Source: Verrucomicrobiales bacterium
Lineage (GTDB): Bacteria; Verrucomicrobiota; Verrucomicrobiae; Limisphaerales; UBA1100
DNA length: 28,938 nt
NCBI GenBank assembly: GCA_002721895.1
Contig: PBLV01000003.1
Coordinates: 44,877 to 73,814, forward strand
Reading direction: 5' to 3'
Under the pieces are notes generated by a model that saw only the letters and a list, made by a program, of their open reading frames with translations, ran no database searches and was not told where the DNA came from. A program made the translations under genes and the position numbers. Shown here piece by piece: positions 8,149 to 16,085 of the stretch; positions within the stretch are counted from its first letter, which is position 1; the number at the start of each line of letters is the position of its first letter.

Positions 8149-8176
8149 TTGACTTTTTATTAGACTGGTTAATAAT
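8149..8176 (+). promoter_or_regulatory. Sigma-70-like promoter for the candidate RNA gene
   Basis: TTGACT (8149-8154, 5 of 6 matches to TTGACA) is followed after a 16-nt spacer by AATAAT (8171-8176, 5 of 6 matches to TATAAT). This predicts a start near 8183. No open reading frame with a start follows on the plus strand before the terminator at 8298-8342. Confidence 0.55.
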
Positions 8177-8182
8177 GACCCT

Positions 8183-8342
8183 ACGAACCGTGCTGAGAAA
8201 GGTGCGGTTGGGGGGGTAGAACACAATTTAGGTTCTGGTCCAGTACAGCCGGAGCCGATGTCCTACAGTAGCCTACGTTGTACTGTTTCTGTGTTCACCG
8301 GGCCAGGCAGGTCGCCTTCAGGCCACCTGGCCCGGATTTTTT
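8183..8342 (+). ncRNA. Candidate structured RNA of about 160 nt, family unknown
   Basis: A segment without a coding frame lies between a promoter-like pair and a strong intrinsic terminator. It contains ordered complementary stretches. A 5' hairpin is formed by AACCG (8186-8190) with CGGTT (8205-8209). An outer stem is formed by GAACACA (8219-8225) with TGTGTTC (8290-8296). Nested inside is CAGTACA (8241-8247) with TGTACTG (8279-8285). The terminator hairpin follows directly. Length and layout are compatible with a stand-alone small RNA. It does not match the conserved sequences I know for 4.5S, tmRNA, RNase P or TPP/GEMM riboswitches. I considered 6S RNA because of the size and rod-like nesting, but the 5' and 3' ends do not pair. 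Confidence 0.45.
8298..8342 (+). terminator. Strong intrinsic terminator
   Basis: CCGGGCCAGG (8298-8307) and CCTGGCCCGG (8326-8335) form a perfect 10-bp GC-rich stem, followed by A and six T's (8337-8342) in the plus direction. The T-run overlaps the stop codon (8341-8343) of the convergent PHP gene. There is no T-run on the minus-strand side, so it serves the plus-strand transcript. Confidence 0.85.
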
Positions 8343-9606
8343 ATGGGGCCGGCACATGAGGCTGGATCCAAGCGGACTCCAATTCACCGGGGTAAAGTGG
8401 ATTGGCCTTGGCTTTTGAGGAGATCACTTTTGCGCGGACATAAATCTCATCGCCCTTCAACCGGTACGCCGCTCGCGACCCCTTGACCGTAGCCAACACT
8501 TGGCCGACTTCATCAGAGTATCGATGAGTCACGCGAAGCTTGGCACCGCTGGCGAGTTTGTAGGGTTCGTGGGTGGCGTCATAGCCCTTGCGTGTGCCTA
8601 TAAATTGCGTGGTGTACTCCACTCCCTTGGCGGCGACAATATCGATGGCGATCTCTTTTGGCCCACGCTGGACGTTTTTTAAAACAACGCCCGTGCTGCT
8701 GTAGAAATCCCCTGCCTCCATGGCGCGCATCAGGGCCTCGGGCTCAAGTTTGGCGGCGCGAACCATCACCCAGCCGCGGCCGGGATTGCTGCGGTTGGAT
8801 GCATTGCCGTGATAGTTGTGGGCATCGTCGGTGGCCAGGCCGTACATCACCTCGAGTTTTAATTCCGCGAGTCGTCGCGTGAGAATGATGTCCCACATGC
8901 GCTCGGTGCTTGCGTGCAGTTTGTCTCCACGATCCCGCACTGCAGGGTGGCCGTTGTACACCTCGAAAAAGCGTTCACCCTTTACCCGCATCAATTCCTC
9001 CGCCGTCACGCCCCAGCCAAAGTTGGGATGGTTGAGGTGCGGTAGAATCGTGCGGCCCGTGGCCTTCCGCTGGGCCAACACCGCATCAACATTGCGTTGC
9101 ATGACCTCATAAACGCTGTTTCCGCCTTGGGGCTTGACGAGGTGTTTCAAATTATAGGCGTTCATGTGGACGGGTGCATTCCGGTGGCGGTCTGTGATTT
9201 CCTCACCCTTCAGCAGAAGAAAACGCCCGGGCGCTTCAAGGCGCTTGCGAAATTCCTCCAAGGTTTTCAACCGCACCTGTTGGCGGCCACCCTGCTCACG
9301 GATGTCCACCCAGTCGCCCCACGCCGCACGATACTTGGCTAGGGCCGGCGGCCCTCCCTTGCTTCGCATCACGTCAACCCAGCGTTCTCCTTCTTGCAGG
9401 ATGTTGTGATCGGTAAGGGATAAAAAATGATAACCGTTGTCCTTGTACCATTGCGCAATGACCTCAGGGTAATCATCGCCATCACTCCAGAGGGTGTGCG
9501 TGTGCAGATTGCCCTTCCACCACTTTGCATCATCAGCGGACAGGCATGGGGCCAACAGGCAACCTAGGGTCAAGGCCAGAATAAGCGGGTTCATGTTTCC
9601 TTTCAT
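8341..9606 (-). CDS. Exported PHP-domain metallohydrolase (CehA/McbA-like)
   Basis: A 421-residue protein with a signal peptide (MKGNMNPLILALTLGCLLAPCLSA, cleavage near residue 24) and a polymerase/histidinol-phosphatase (PHP) type metal site. The motifs are NLHTHTLWSDGDDYPE (H35, H37), LTDHN (D66, H67), HLNHPNFGWG and ATDDAHNYHG. The family hydrolyses phosphoesters or carbamates; the substrate here is unknown, and the exported location suggests degradation of external compounds. The frame is open further upstream, but the ATG at 9606 has a strong AAGGAGG just before it and overlaps the stop of the metallo-beta-lactamase gene (ATGA). A second ATG 12 nt further in (9594) also has an AAGGA and is an alternative. 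The C-terminal 120 residues look like a beta-rich accessory domain. Confidence 0.9.
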   Translation of the reverse strand: MKGNMNPLILALTLGCLLAPCLSADDAKWWKGNLHTHTLWSDGDDYPEVIAQWYKDNGYHFLSLTDHNILQEGERWVDVMRSKGGPPALAKYRAAWGDWVDIREQGGRQQVRLKTLEEFRKRLEAPGRFLLLKGEEITDRHRNAPVHMNAYNLKHLVKPQGGNSVYEVMQRNVDAVLAQRKATGRTILPHLNHPNFGWGVTAEELMRVKGERFFEVYNGHPAVRDRGDKLHASTERMWDIILTRRLAELKLEVMYGLATDDAHNYHGNASNRSNPGRGWVMVRAAKLEPEALMRAMEAGDFYSSTGVVLKNVQRGPKEIAIDIVAAKGVEYTTQFIGTRKGYDATHEPYKLASGAKLRVTHRYSDEVGQVLATVKGSRAAYRLKGDEIYVRAKVISSKAKANPLYPGELESAWIQPHVPAP

Positions 9607-10577
9607 TTTTCCTCCTTGGACGCTTCTTTTTTGACATCCAGCCGACCAAGGGATTGACCGGTGTAATCGCCATAAATCTTTTGCAACTGGGCCGAAAACT
9701 TGTCCCCCGCGTAGCGGGCGATTTGTTTGTTCTTCACCACTTGGGCGCGCAACGCTCCGGTCTCGGCGGCCAGTACCTTCTGGCCGTCCGGCATGGTGGT
9801 AAAGGGTTTTACCAGCCGGTGCAAAGTAGTGAAGTAGGCTTTCTGGTCGTCGATCAAGCCCGCGCCCGCCATGGCCCCGTGTCCCGGGCACAGCGTCTTT
9901 GGTTTTAGCGCCTTGGCGGCATCTAGGGTTTTAAGCCAGTCAATGGAATTGCCATCGCCCATGTAGTTGTAGGGACCATTCACGCAGGCGTCGCCACTGA
10001 ACAGAATGCGCTGTTTGGGCAGCCACACAAACACGTCACCGTGGGTGTGGGCATTGCCAAGGAACAACAGCTCGGCGCGCATGCTGCCGTCATCAAACAC
10101 CATCTTGTCCTTGAAGGTGATTTGTGGCGGCAACAGCTTGCTGTTGCGCACGTCGGCGCGGCTCCGCGCGGCCCATTCCCAGCGGCCGAGTGGATGTCGA
10201 CCGTAGAAGCCGGTCTCGTATTTTTTCATTTCTGCCAGCGCGCCAGCCGAGGCGATGGGCGTGGCGCCCGCCTCGGCCCAAGCCTGATTGCCGTAGGCAT
10301 GATCGCCATGGTGGTGAGTGTCCACGACGTAACGAATGGGCTTATCCGTAGCCGCCTTGATTTTCGGCAACACCACCCGCACACCGCTTGGAAAGTTGCC
10401 ATCCACCACCAGCACGAACTCCTTGAAGACGATCCATCCCTGATTGCAGTGCCCCTTGCTGATGTCGCCTTGGTGAAAGAATACGCCTGGGGCAACTTTC
10501 TGGACCTTGCCCACCTTGTCGGCCGCAAAAGCAGCGAAGGACAGAAAAGTGGTTATGAGAAAAGAAGCGGCTTTCAT
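9603..10577 (-). CDS. Exported metallo-beta-lactamase-fold hydrolase
   Basis: A 324-residue protein with a clear signal peptide (MKAASFLITTFLSFAAFAA) and an MBL fold. The zinc motif is THHHGDH (H88, H90, D92, H93). The later ligands are in GNAHTHGDVFVWLP, ILFSGDACVNG and LCPGHGAM. The sequence resembles the periplasmic MBL proteins associated with sulfur or quinoprotein oxidation (SoxH-like) rather than true beta-lactamases; this is family-level inference. The stop overlaps the start of the PHP gene by 4 nt, so both are exported, metal-dependent and translationally coupled. The DUF1080 gene lies 51 nt upstream on the same strand. Confidence 0.9.
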   Translation of the reverse strand: MKAASFLITTFLSFAAFAADKVGKVQKVAPGVFFHQGDISKGHCNQGWIVFKEFVLVVDGNFPSGVRVVLPKIKAATDKPIRYVVDTHHHGDHAYGNQAWAEAGATPIASAGALAEMKKYETGFYGRHPLGRWEWAARSRADVRNSKLLPPQITFKDKMVFDDGSMRAELLFLGNAHTHGDVFVWLPKQRILFSGDACVNGPYNYMGDGNSIDWLKTLDAAKALKPKTLCPGHGAMAGAGLIDDQKAYFTTLHRLVKPFTTMPDGQKVLAAETGALRAQVVKNKQIARYAGDKFSAQLQKIYGDYTGQSLGRLDVKKEASKEEK

Positions 10578-10628
10578 GGCCGCAGCCTAAACACCGCCTT
10601 GCGCGCGGGCAAGCCGTGAAATTCGCCT

Positions 10629-11345
10629 TTACCGGAGAAGCTTGATCCGCAGGTTACGCCATTGCACCTGCGCGCCAGCCAAGGCCTTGTTGCCGCCAAT
10701 ACCGTGCACCTGAAGCCCAATGAACCCCTTGGCCGTCAACCCATCCTTGAAATCAGCCCGCGCCACGTCGTTGAGCCAAGTCTTGATGGATTCGCCTTGG
10801 CACTCCACCCGAACCCGGTTCCACTCGCCGGCCTTGTAGGCCTTTTGGCCGGCTTTGGTAAATGCCGCCGCATCGCCCCCCCGCATCCCCGGGCACAGCC
10901 AACCCCGCCGTCCCTCGTCATAGATACCACCACTCAACATCCGGCTTGGCTTGTTGGGATCAATCTCCACCTGATAGCCATGCACGCGGTGCGCGGCTAT
11001 CTTGCGGGTCCTGCCATTCCCAAGCTTCACCGCAGTGTCCTTGGCGAACACGTTTGAGCGAATTTGCACGCCGGAATTCAGCCGGTCATCACAACGGTAT
11101 TCGTACTCCAGAACAAAGTCCCCGTAGAGTTTCTCCGTGCAAAGGAAGGAATTGGGCGTGCCGTTCTCCGCGGTACCAATTATCACGCCGTCCTTTACCG
11201 AGTACTTTGCCTTTCCGCCCCTCTGCGTCCAACCGGCCAAGTCACGGCCGTTAAAGAGATTTGTGAATCCTTTTTCTTCCGCCTGAAGAAAAATCTTTAG
11301 ACCAAAGACCAACACCGTCACCGATATAAAAATGCAGCGCCACAT
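10629..11345 (-). CDS. Exported DUF1080 protein (3-keto-disaccharide hydrolase-like)
   Basis: About 238 residues with an N-terminal signal segment (MWRCIFISVTVLVFGLKIFLQA) followed by a single DUF1080 domain, a concanavalin-like beta-sandwich. Family hallmarks are FTNLFNGRDLAGWTQRGGKAKYSVKDGVIIG, LYGDFVLEYEYRCDDRLNSGVQIRS, the HGYQVEIDPNKPSRMLSGGIYDEGRRGWL stretch, and the closing FIGLQVHGIG...WRNLRIK. Some family members hydrolyse 3-keto-glycosides, and they are abundant in PVC bacteria. I choose the ATG at 11345 because it starts the signal peptide; an in-frame GTG at 11369 would add eight residues. It is the first or second gene in a minus-strand run of exported proteins. Confidence 0.9.
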   Translation of the reverse strand: MWRCIFISVTVLVFGLKIFLQAEEKGFTNLFNGRDLAGWTQRGGKAKYSVKDGVIIGTAENGTPNSFLCTEKLYGDFVLEYEYRCDDRLNSGVQIRSNVFAKDTAVKLGNGRTRKIAAHRVHGYQVEIDPNKPSRMLSGGIYDEGRRGWLCPGMRGGDAAAFTKAGQKAYKAGEWNRVRVECQGESIKTWLNDVARADFKDGLTAKGFIGLQVHGIGGNKALAGAQVQWRNLRIKLLR

Positions 11346-11384
11346 TCGCTCAGGATAAGAAGCCAGCACGGCGAAGGTAAAACC

Positions 11385-11975
11385 CTACCGCAAATCAAAC
11401 CCAGGCCGACGGCCCGTCGGCGTGCGCTCAAACTTGTCTCGACCACGTTGGGAAACCTTGGTGCGACTCACAATCAACGACTTGAGATTCGGCATTTCCG
11501 CCATCTTCATCAACCCCTTGTCGGAAATGCTCGTGTAGGAAAGATGAACAACCTCCAAGCTCTTGATCTTCAGCAGATGATCAATCCCCGCATCTGTGAT
11601 CCCCTTGTTTTTGCCCAGCTCCAGTTTTCGCAGATTGGGCAACTCACTCAGGTACGCCAAGCCCGCATCGGTGATCTTGGTGCTAACAAGGTTGAGGGAA
11701 TGTAAATCCTTGAGCTTTGCGATGCGGTCCGCGCCCAAGTCCGTCAAGGGCGCGCCCATCAGGAAGAGCTGCTCAACCTTCCCTGACTCCCTGTTGACCA
11801 CATACTTGCCCCGGTAGGAGAGTTGATAATACTCGGCGATCTTCTTTTGCTCAGCGAGAATCTCCTCAGCCGTGGGGCCCACCGGCCCCTTCGTTGCCAC
11901 CCCTGCAGACTCCGAGGAACCGCATCCCACACACAACAAAACACCGCCTAATAGAAGTGGAAAAAGAACTTTCAT
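11385..11975 (-). CDS. Leucine-rich-repeat lipoprotein
   Basis: A predicted 196-residue lipoprotein. The signal peptide MKVLFPLLLGGVLLCVGC ends in a lipobox with acylated Cys at residue 18. Several leucine-rich repeats of the short ribonuclease-inhibitor-like type follow, spaced about 24-25 residues (DLHSLNLVSTKITDAGLAYL, LRKLELGKNKGITDAGIDHL, LEVVHLSYTSISDKGLMKM, LKSLIVSRTKVSQRG). Such repeat lipoproteins are frequent in Planctomycetes and Verrucomicrobia and probably bind proteins or surfaces; the partner is unknown. The ATG at 11975 is preceded by GGCAGGTC and starts the lipoprotein signal. An upstream in-frame start would add 27 residues before it and spoil the signal. Confidence 0.85.
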   Translation of the reverse strand: MKVLFPLLLGGVLLCVGCGSSESAGVATKGPVGPTAEEILAEQKKIAEYYQLSYRGKYVVNRESGKVEQLFLMGAPLTDLGADRIAKLKDLHSLNLVSTKITDAGLAYLSELPNLRKLELGKNKGITDAGIDHLLKIKSLEVVHLSYTSISDKGLMKMAEMPNLKSLIVSRTKVSQRGRDKFERTPTGRRPGFDLR

Positions 11976-12275
11976 GACCTGCCAGCTTTTTGGAAAATAA
12001 CAGGAAACCCCAGACACGCAAGCTGTGAAACCTGTTTTCAAGGAAAAAATTTCCACATTTCTGCTAAGACAAGCCCCTTGTCCTCAGCCCCTCGGCACCT
12101 CCTTTCCAACCAAAAGTTTCTCGAAAAAAGTGCCTTCTCCCCCTTGCGCACGCCCCCATTCAGGGCTACCTTGGGAACGGCGTTGGATCAAAAACTCTCC
12201 CGGGATTCCGGGTTTGTGGGGTCTTTCGCCGGTCACCATGGGGTATGTCATCCTTGGCTCTGCGGTGATATTCTT
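11976..12275. other. Gap after the LRR gene start: no convincing gene
   Basis: This stretch holds the promoter region of the LRR lipoprotein gene at its left end. I see no protein with recognisable features on either strand. A minus-strand open frame (12084-12473) crosses it, but it also runs through the three hairpins to the right and matches no family I know. Confidence 0.5.
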
Positions 12276-12312
12276 GCCGCCGCGAGTTTTGATGAGATTC
12301 GCGGCGGCTTTT
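12276..12312 (+). terminator. GC-rich hairpin with T-run (terminator-like)
   Basis: GCCGCCGCGA (12276-12285) pairs perfectly with TCGCGGCGGC (12299-12308) and is followed by TTTT. There is no plus-strand gene just upstream, so it either ends an unrecognised transcript or belongs to a non-coding RNA region. Confidence 0.6.
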
Positions 12313-12334
12313 GCTTGCACTAACTCCTCCAGAA

Positions 12335-12437
12335 TGTTAATAACTTGGCCCGCGACACCCCCCGTCCATCCCCGGACGGCGTGTCGCGTACCACCCCTGC
12401 CACCGCAGGTTCTCCTTGTCCCTGCGGTGGTTTTTTT
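12335..12437 (+). ncRNA. Hairpin pair ending in an intrinsic terminator; possible small RNA
   Basis: A long two-step hairpin has outer arms CGCGACAC (12351-12358) and GTGTCGCG (12381-12388), with inner arms CCGTCC (12362-12367) and GGACGG (12374-12379). Twelve bases later a perfect 10-bp stem, CCACCGCAGG (12400-12409) with CCTGCGGTGG (12421-12430), is followed by seven T's (12431-12437). Together they look like the 3' end of a small structured transcript. The upstream boundary and any promoter are uncertain: a weak TAATAA lies near 12338, but no convincing -35 was found. Confidence 0.35.
12400..12437 (+). terminator. Strong intrinsic terminator
   Basis: A perfect 10-bp stem (12400-12409 with 12421-12430), an 11-nt loop and a run of seven T's. 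It is oriented for plus-strand transcription and lies about 340 nt before the large dehydrogenase gene, so it insulates that gene from transcripts starting upstream. Confidence 0.85.
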
Positions 12438-12777
12438 GTGCCCAAATTTCCTGTAAGAAAAGTCAATCCTCACTCGATGTAATCATGAAATGTTTTTTGC
12501 CATCGGAATATTTGCCGGCTTGCACACCGCTTCAACCCTAGGCCTCTCCCTGGGCGTATGGCCACTGGTCGCCTGCCTTTTTTGCGGCACAGGGCGGTTC
12601 CTCGATTTGATTTGGGAAGACACCACGGCCCATCGCCCCAGTGGCCCCACCCAGACAATTTATTCCACCGCCAAACGCACCACTCACGTCACGCTACCGC
12701 ACGCCGCGGTGCCGGCACACTAGAGGCCGCAATAAAACTTTTTTAACGGGGTTGTGTTGGATAGGCTCCCCGGCCTT
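12438..12777. other. Upstream region of the dehydrogenase gene; no supported gene
   Basis: Short open frames occur on both strands (for example 12490-12723 plus, 77 residues beginning MFFAIGIFAGLHTAS) but show no family features or good ribosome-binding site. The region presumably carries the promoter of the large dehydrogenase gene. I see no clear sigma-70 box. Confidence 0.5.
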
Positions 12778-15700
12778 ATGCGATACTTCGTGATTTGCTG
12801 CAGCCTGCTCCTGCTCGGTCTGGACATGAATTCCGCCGGAGCGGAATTACCCACGCCTAAGCCCGTCAACATTCGCCCGGCGTCCGATGAAGGTCTGCGT
12901 GCCATGCGCGGCTTTCAGGTGGCCAAGGATTTGCAGGTGAACCTCGTTGCCGCCGAGCCACTGCTCGCCAACCCGGTCGCTTTCGACATTGATGAAAAAG
13001 GCCGTTTCTACGTGGTCGAATCCCATCGGCTGCACAAGGGCGTCATGGACATTCGCGGCCACATGAACTGGCTGGACGAGGAACTCGCCTCCCAAAGCAC
13101 CGAGGACATGCGCGCCATGTTCCAGCGCTACAAGGTCCCTGGTCTCAAAGATTACTCAGACCGCGTCCGGCTGCTGTTTGACGAAGATGGCGATGGCAAA
13201 GCCGACCGTGCCACGGTCTTTGCCGATGGCTTTAATGATGCCGTGGATGGCCTGGCCGCTGGCGTAATGGCCCGCAACGGCAAGGTGTGGTTGACCAACA
13301 TTCCCCATCTCTGGCTGTTGGAAGACCGGGACAACGACGGCCGAGCAGAGATCAAGCAGAAGCTCGCCTCCGGCTTTGGCGTCCGCGTCGGTTTTCTGGG
13401 GCATGACCTCCACGGCCTTCGCATGGGGCCGGATGGGCGCGTTTACTTCAGCGTGGGCGACCGCGCCGCGTCCGTCACCACCCGCGAAGGACGCAAGCTC
13501 CACACCCCCGAATACGGAACCATTTACCGATGTGAGCCCGACGGCTCCAACCTCGAGATCTTCCACAGCGGCCTACGCAACCCCCAGGAACTTGCCTTCG
13601 ATGCCCACGGCAACCTTTTCACCGGCGATAACAACTCCGATGGCGGCGATCCCGCCCGCTGGGTCCACGCCGTGGAAGGCGGCGACAGCGGTTGGCGCAT
13701 CGGCTGGCAGTTCATCGAGCGGTCTCCCTGGACCAATCGCCGCGGCCCTTGGCTCGACGAACGCATGTGCTTTCCCGACGGCCAGGCCGCCCACCGCATT
13801 CCCCCCATCGCCAACATTGGCAACGGTCCCTCCGGCCTCACCTATTACCCCGGCACGGGCTTGGGGGATGCCTACAACAACACCTTCCTGATGTGCGACT
13901 TTCGGGGCGGCCCAGCCAACAGCGGCGTCCACACCATCCGCATGCAGCCCAACGGCGCCCACTTCAAGGTTGAGTCCACCGGCCGCCTCATTTGGCGTGT
14001 GCTCGTCACGGATGTCGAGTTTGGCTACGACGGCCACGTGTATATCAGCGACTGGGTGAACGGCTGGGGCATGCCCGGCAAAGGCCGAATCTATCGCATT
14101 TCCAACCCCACCGTCGCGCAAACCAACGCGCCTTCCGTGCAGGAACTGTTCCAAAAGGGATTCGACAAGATCAACAACAACGGCCTGGTCAACCTGCTTG
14201 CGCACGGTGACATGCGTGTCCGCCAAGCCGCACAGTTTGAACTGGTCAAACGCGGCGCGGCGGCAGACCTCGGCGCGGCGGCCAAGAAAGGTCGCGGCCT
14301 GCCCGCCCTCCACGCAACATGGGGCCTCGGCCAACTGGCCCGCGCCGGACGCAATCAGGACGCCCACCTGATCCCTCTCTTAAACTACGTGGACGTCGAG
14401 ATTCGCGCCAATGCCGCCAAAATGTTAGGCGACGCAAAATCCGTGTCGGCGCGATCCGGCCTCATCGAGCAACTGTCCGATGCAAATCCCCGCGTGCGCG
14501 CGCAAGCCGCCATCGCGCTCGGCAAGCTGCCGGGCGATGACCACCTCAATCCACTGCTGGTCATGATCCGTGCCAACGCCGACAAGGATCCCATCGAGAG
14601 GCACGCCGCGGTCATGGCCCTAGCCAATCTCGATCCCCGGCATTGTGCGGATCTAAGCCGGGACAAATCCCCCGCAGTGCGGCTGGCAGGGCTGCTGGCG
14701 CTCCGCCGACAAGGACATCCCAGCGTTGCCCGGTTCCTGAACGACAGCCAACCCGACATCGTGCTGGAGGCCGCTCGCGCCATTGCCGATGAACACATCG
14801 AAGCCGCCATGCCGACGCTGGCCAAGCTGGCCACGAATGCCAAGCTGACCAAGCCGGTGATGCGGCGCGCGCTCAATGCGAACTTCAGGACAAGCAACGC
14901 CAATGCGCTTGCCGCCGTGGCTGCGAATGCAACCCAAGCCGCTCTCGCTCGTGCAGAGGCACTGAACATGTTGGCCGGTTGGGCCAACCCGTCCGGACGA
15001 GATCGGGTGACCGGCCTGTGGAGGCCCTTTGGCAAACGTGATGGCGAAGCTGCAGCCCGTGCCTTGGCGCCAAGGCTGGGCAATATCTTAAACGGCGGCG
15101 CCCCGGTGGATGTCCGACTGCAGGCTTTAGCGGCGGTTTCCAAGCTGAGAATCCAGTCCTCAGGCGGGCTGCTCCTTGGACTGGTGAAGGATGCGAAGGA
15201 GGATGGGCGCGTTCGGGTGGAGGCATTGAACGCGTTGGGTGCGCTGAACGATGTTCGGCTGGGTGAAGCGGTAGTGCTGGCGTCCAAGGATGGCAACGGC
15301 AGACTGCGACAGGCAGCCACCCGGCTAGCGGGCAAGGTGAAGGATGCCATGCCGCGCCTAAAGGCCGCGTTGGAAAAAGGCTCGTTGGGCGAACAGCAGG
15401 CTGCCTTGACGGCGCTGGGTGACTTGGAGAATAATGCCGCGGACACGCTTCTGGCGGTTTGGCTTAAAAACGCCGCCGAAGGCAAGGTTGCCGGCGAATT
15501 GCACCTAGAGCTGCTGGAGGCGGGCGCGAAAAGGAAGAACGCAGCCGTGGTAGCGAACCTCAAGGCCCTCCGTTCAAAACAACCGGATCCGACGAAGGAG
15601 CCGTTCAATCCCGCGGCATTTGCCGAGGCACTGGAAGGGGGTGACGCCACGCGCGGGCGCACTTTGTTTTATGAAAGCCTCACGTTGCAATGCGCGCGCT

Positions 15701-16068
15701 GTCATCGCGTGGGTGGACAGGGCGGCGAGGTGGGGCCGGCCTTGGACGCAGTGGGCCACCAGCCACGCCTGCACCTGCTGGAATCCATGGTCAATCCCAA
15801 TGCCAAGGTGACCCAAGGTTTTGAGACGACGATGCTCGATTTAAAAGAGGGTGGAAATGTGGCCGGCATTGTGAAGGATGATGCGAGCGACTCCATCAGC
15901 TTGATCGGGGCGGATGGCATGATTCTGAAGGTGGCCAAAACGAACATCGCCTCACGCAAAAGGGGTGTCTCCAGCATGCCCCCCGGGTTGCATCTCACCA
16001 TTCCTCGCCGCGACCTGCGCGACTTGGTGGAGTTTCTCTCCAGCTTGAAGGCGAATTCGAAGAACTAG
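12778..16068 (+). CDS. Exported PVC-type beta-propeller dehydrogenase with HEAT repeats and cytochrome c domain
   Basis: About 1096 residues in four parts. First is a signal peptide (MRYFVICCSLLLLGLDMNSAGA). Second is a six-bladed beta-propeller 'membrane-bound dehydrogenase' domain (about 35-440: FQVAKDLQVNLVAAEPLLANPVAFDIDEKGRFYVVE, FLGHDLHGLRMGPDGRVYFSVGDR, GLRNPQELAFDAHGNLFTGDN, VTDVEFGYDGHVYISDWVNGW). Third is a long array of alpha-helical HEAT repeats (about 450-925). Fourth is a C-terminal haem-binding domain with C972-A-R-C975-H976, followed by GPALDAVGHQ and the PVC-typical tail QGFETTMLDLKEGG...PPGLHLTIPRRDLRDLVEFLSSLK. These are periplasmic, presumably electron-transferring oxidoreductases of sugars or alcohols; the substrate is unknown. 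I start at the ATG at 12778, which begins the signal peptide; an in-frame GTG at 12754 adds eight residues. The gene stands alone, upstream-insulated by a terminator. Confidence 0.92.
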   Translation: MRYFVICCSLLLLGLDMNSAGAELPTPKPVNIRPASDEGLRAMRGFQVAKDLQVNLVAAEPLLANPVAFDIDEKGRFYVVESHRLHKGVMDIRGHMNWLDEELASQSTEDMRAMFQRYKVPGLKDYSDRVRLLFDEDGDGKADRATVFADGFNDAVDGLAAGVMARNGKVWLTNIPHLWLLEDRDNDGRAEIKQKLASGFGVRVGFLGHDLHGLRMGPDGRVYFSVGDRAASVTTREGRKLHTPEYGTIYRCEPDGSNLEIFHSGLRNPQELAFDAHGNLFTGDNNSDGGDPARWVHAVEGGDSGWRIGWQFIERSPWTNRRGPWLDERMCFPDGQAAHRIPPIANIGNGPSGLTYYPGTGLGDAYNNTFLMCDFRGGPANSGVHTIRMQPNGAHFKVESTGRLIWRVLVTDVEFGYDGHVYISDWVNGWGMPGKGRIYRISNPTVAQTNAPSVQELFQKGFDKINNNGLVNLLAHGDMRVRQAAQFELVKRGAAADLGAAAKKGRGLPALHATWGLGQLARAGRNQDAHLIPLLNYVDVEIRANAAKMLGDAKSVSARSGLIEQLSDANPRVRAQAAIALGKLPGDDHLNPLLVMIRANADKDPIERHAAVMALANLDPRHCADLSRDKSPAVRLAGLLALRRQGHPSVARFLNDSQPDIVLEAARAIADEHIEAAMPTLAKLATNAKLTKPVMRRALNANFRTSNANALAAVAANATQAALARAEALNMLAGWANPSGRDRVTGLWRPFGKRDGEAAARALAPRLGNILNGGAPVDVRLQALAAVSKLRIQSSGGLLLGLVKDAKEDGRVRVEALNALGALNDVRLGEAVVLASKDGNGRLRQAATRLAGKVKDAMPRLKAALEKGSLGEQQAALTALGDLENNAADTLLAVWLKNAAEGKVAGELHLELLEAGAKRKNAAVVANLKALRSKQPDPTKEPFNPAAFAEALEGGDATRGRTLFYESLTLQCARCHRVGGQGGEVGPALDAVGHQPRLHLLESMVNPNAKVTQGFETTMLDLKEGGNVAGIVKDDASDSISLIGADGMILKVAKTNIASRKRGVSSMPPGLHLTIPRRDLRDLVEFLSSLKANSKN

Positions 16069-16085
16069 AAATCCCCCCAGCGGCA

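Noticed and set aside
8183..8342. 6S RNA identity for the candidate RNA
   Set aside because: Size and nested stems fit loosely, but the 5' and 3' ends do not pair with each other and no large central bubble is evident.
12084..12473. 129-residue minus-strand frame across the hairpin region
   Set aside because: Parts look protein-like, but it reads through three strong palindromes, has no known family and no clear ribosome-binding site at its start; left as possible but unsupported.
12490..12723. 77-residue plus-strand frame with a hydrophobic start
   Set aside because: No ribosome-binding site, no family resemblance, odd His/Thr-rich tail.
13573..14367. 264-residue minus-strand open frame
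   Set aside because: Antisense to the propeller domain of the dehydrogenase, low complexity in Val/Ala/Gly, no recognisable motif.
14385..15662. 425-residue minus-strand open frame opposite the dehydrogenase gene
   Set aside because: It is antisense to a gene with clear domains, is dominated by Ser/Ala/Arg and has no family features; it is a GC-driven shadow.
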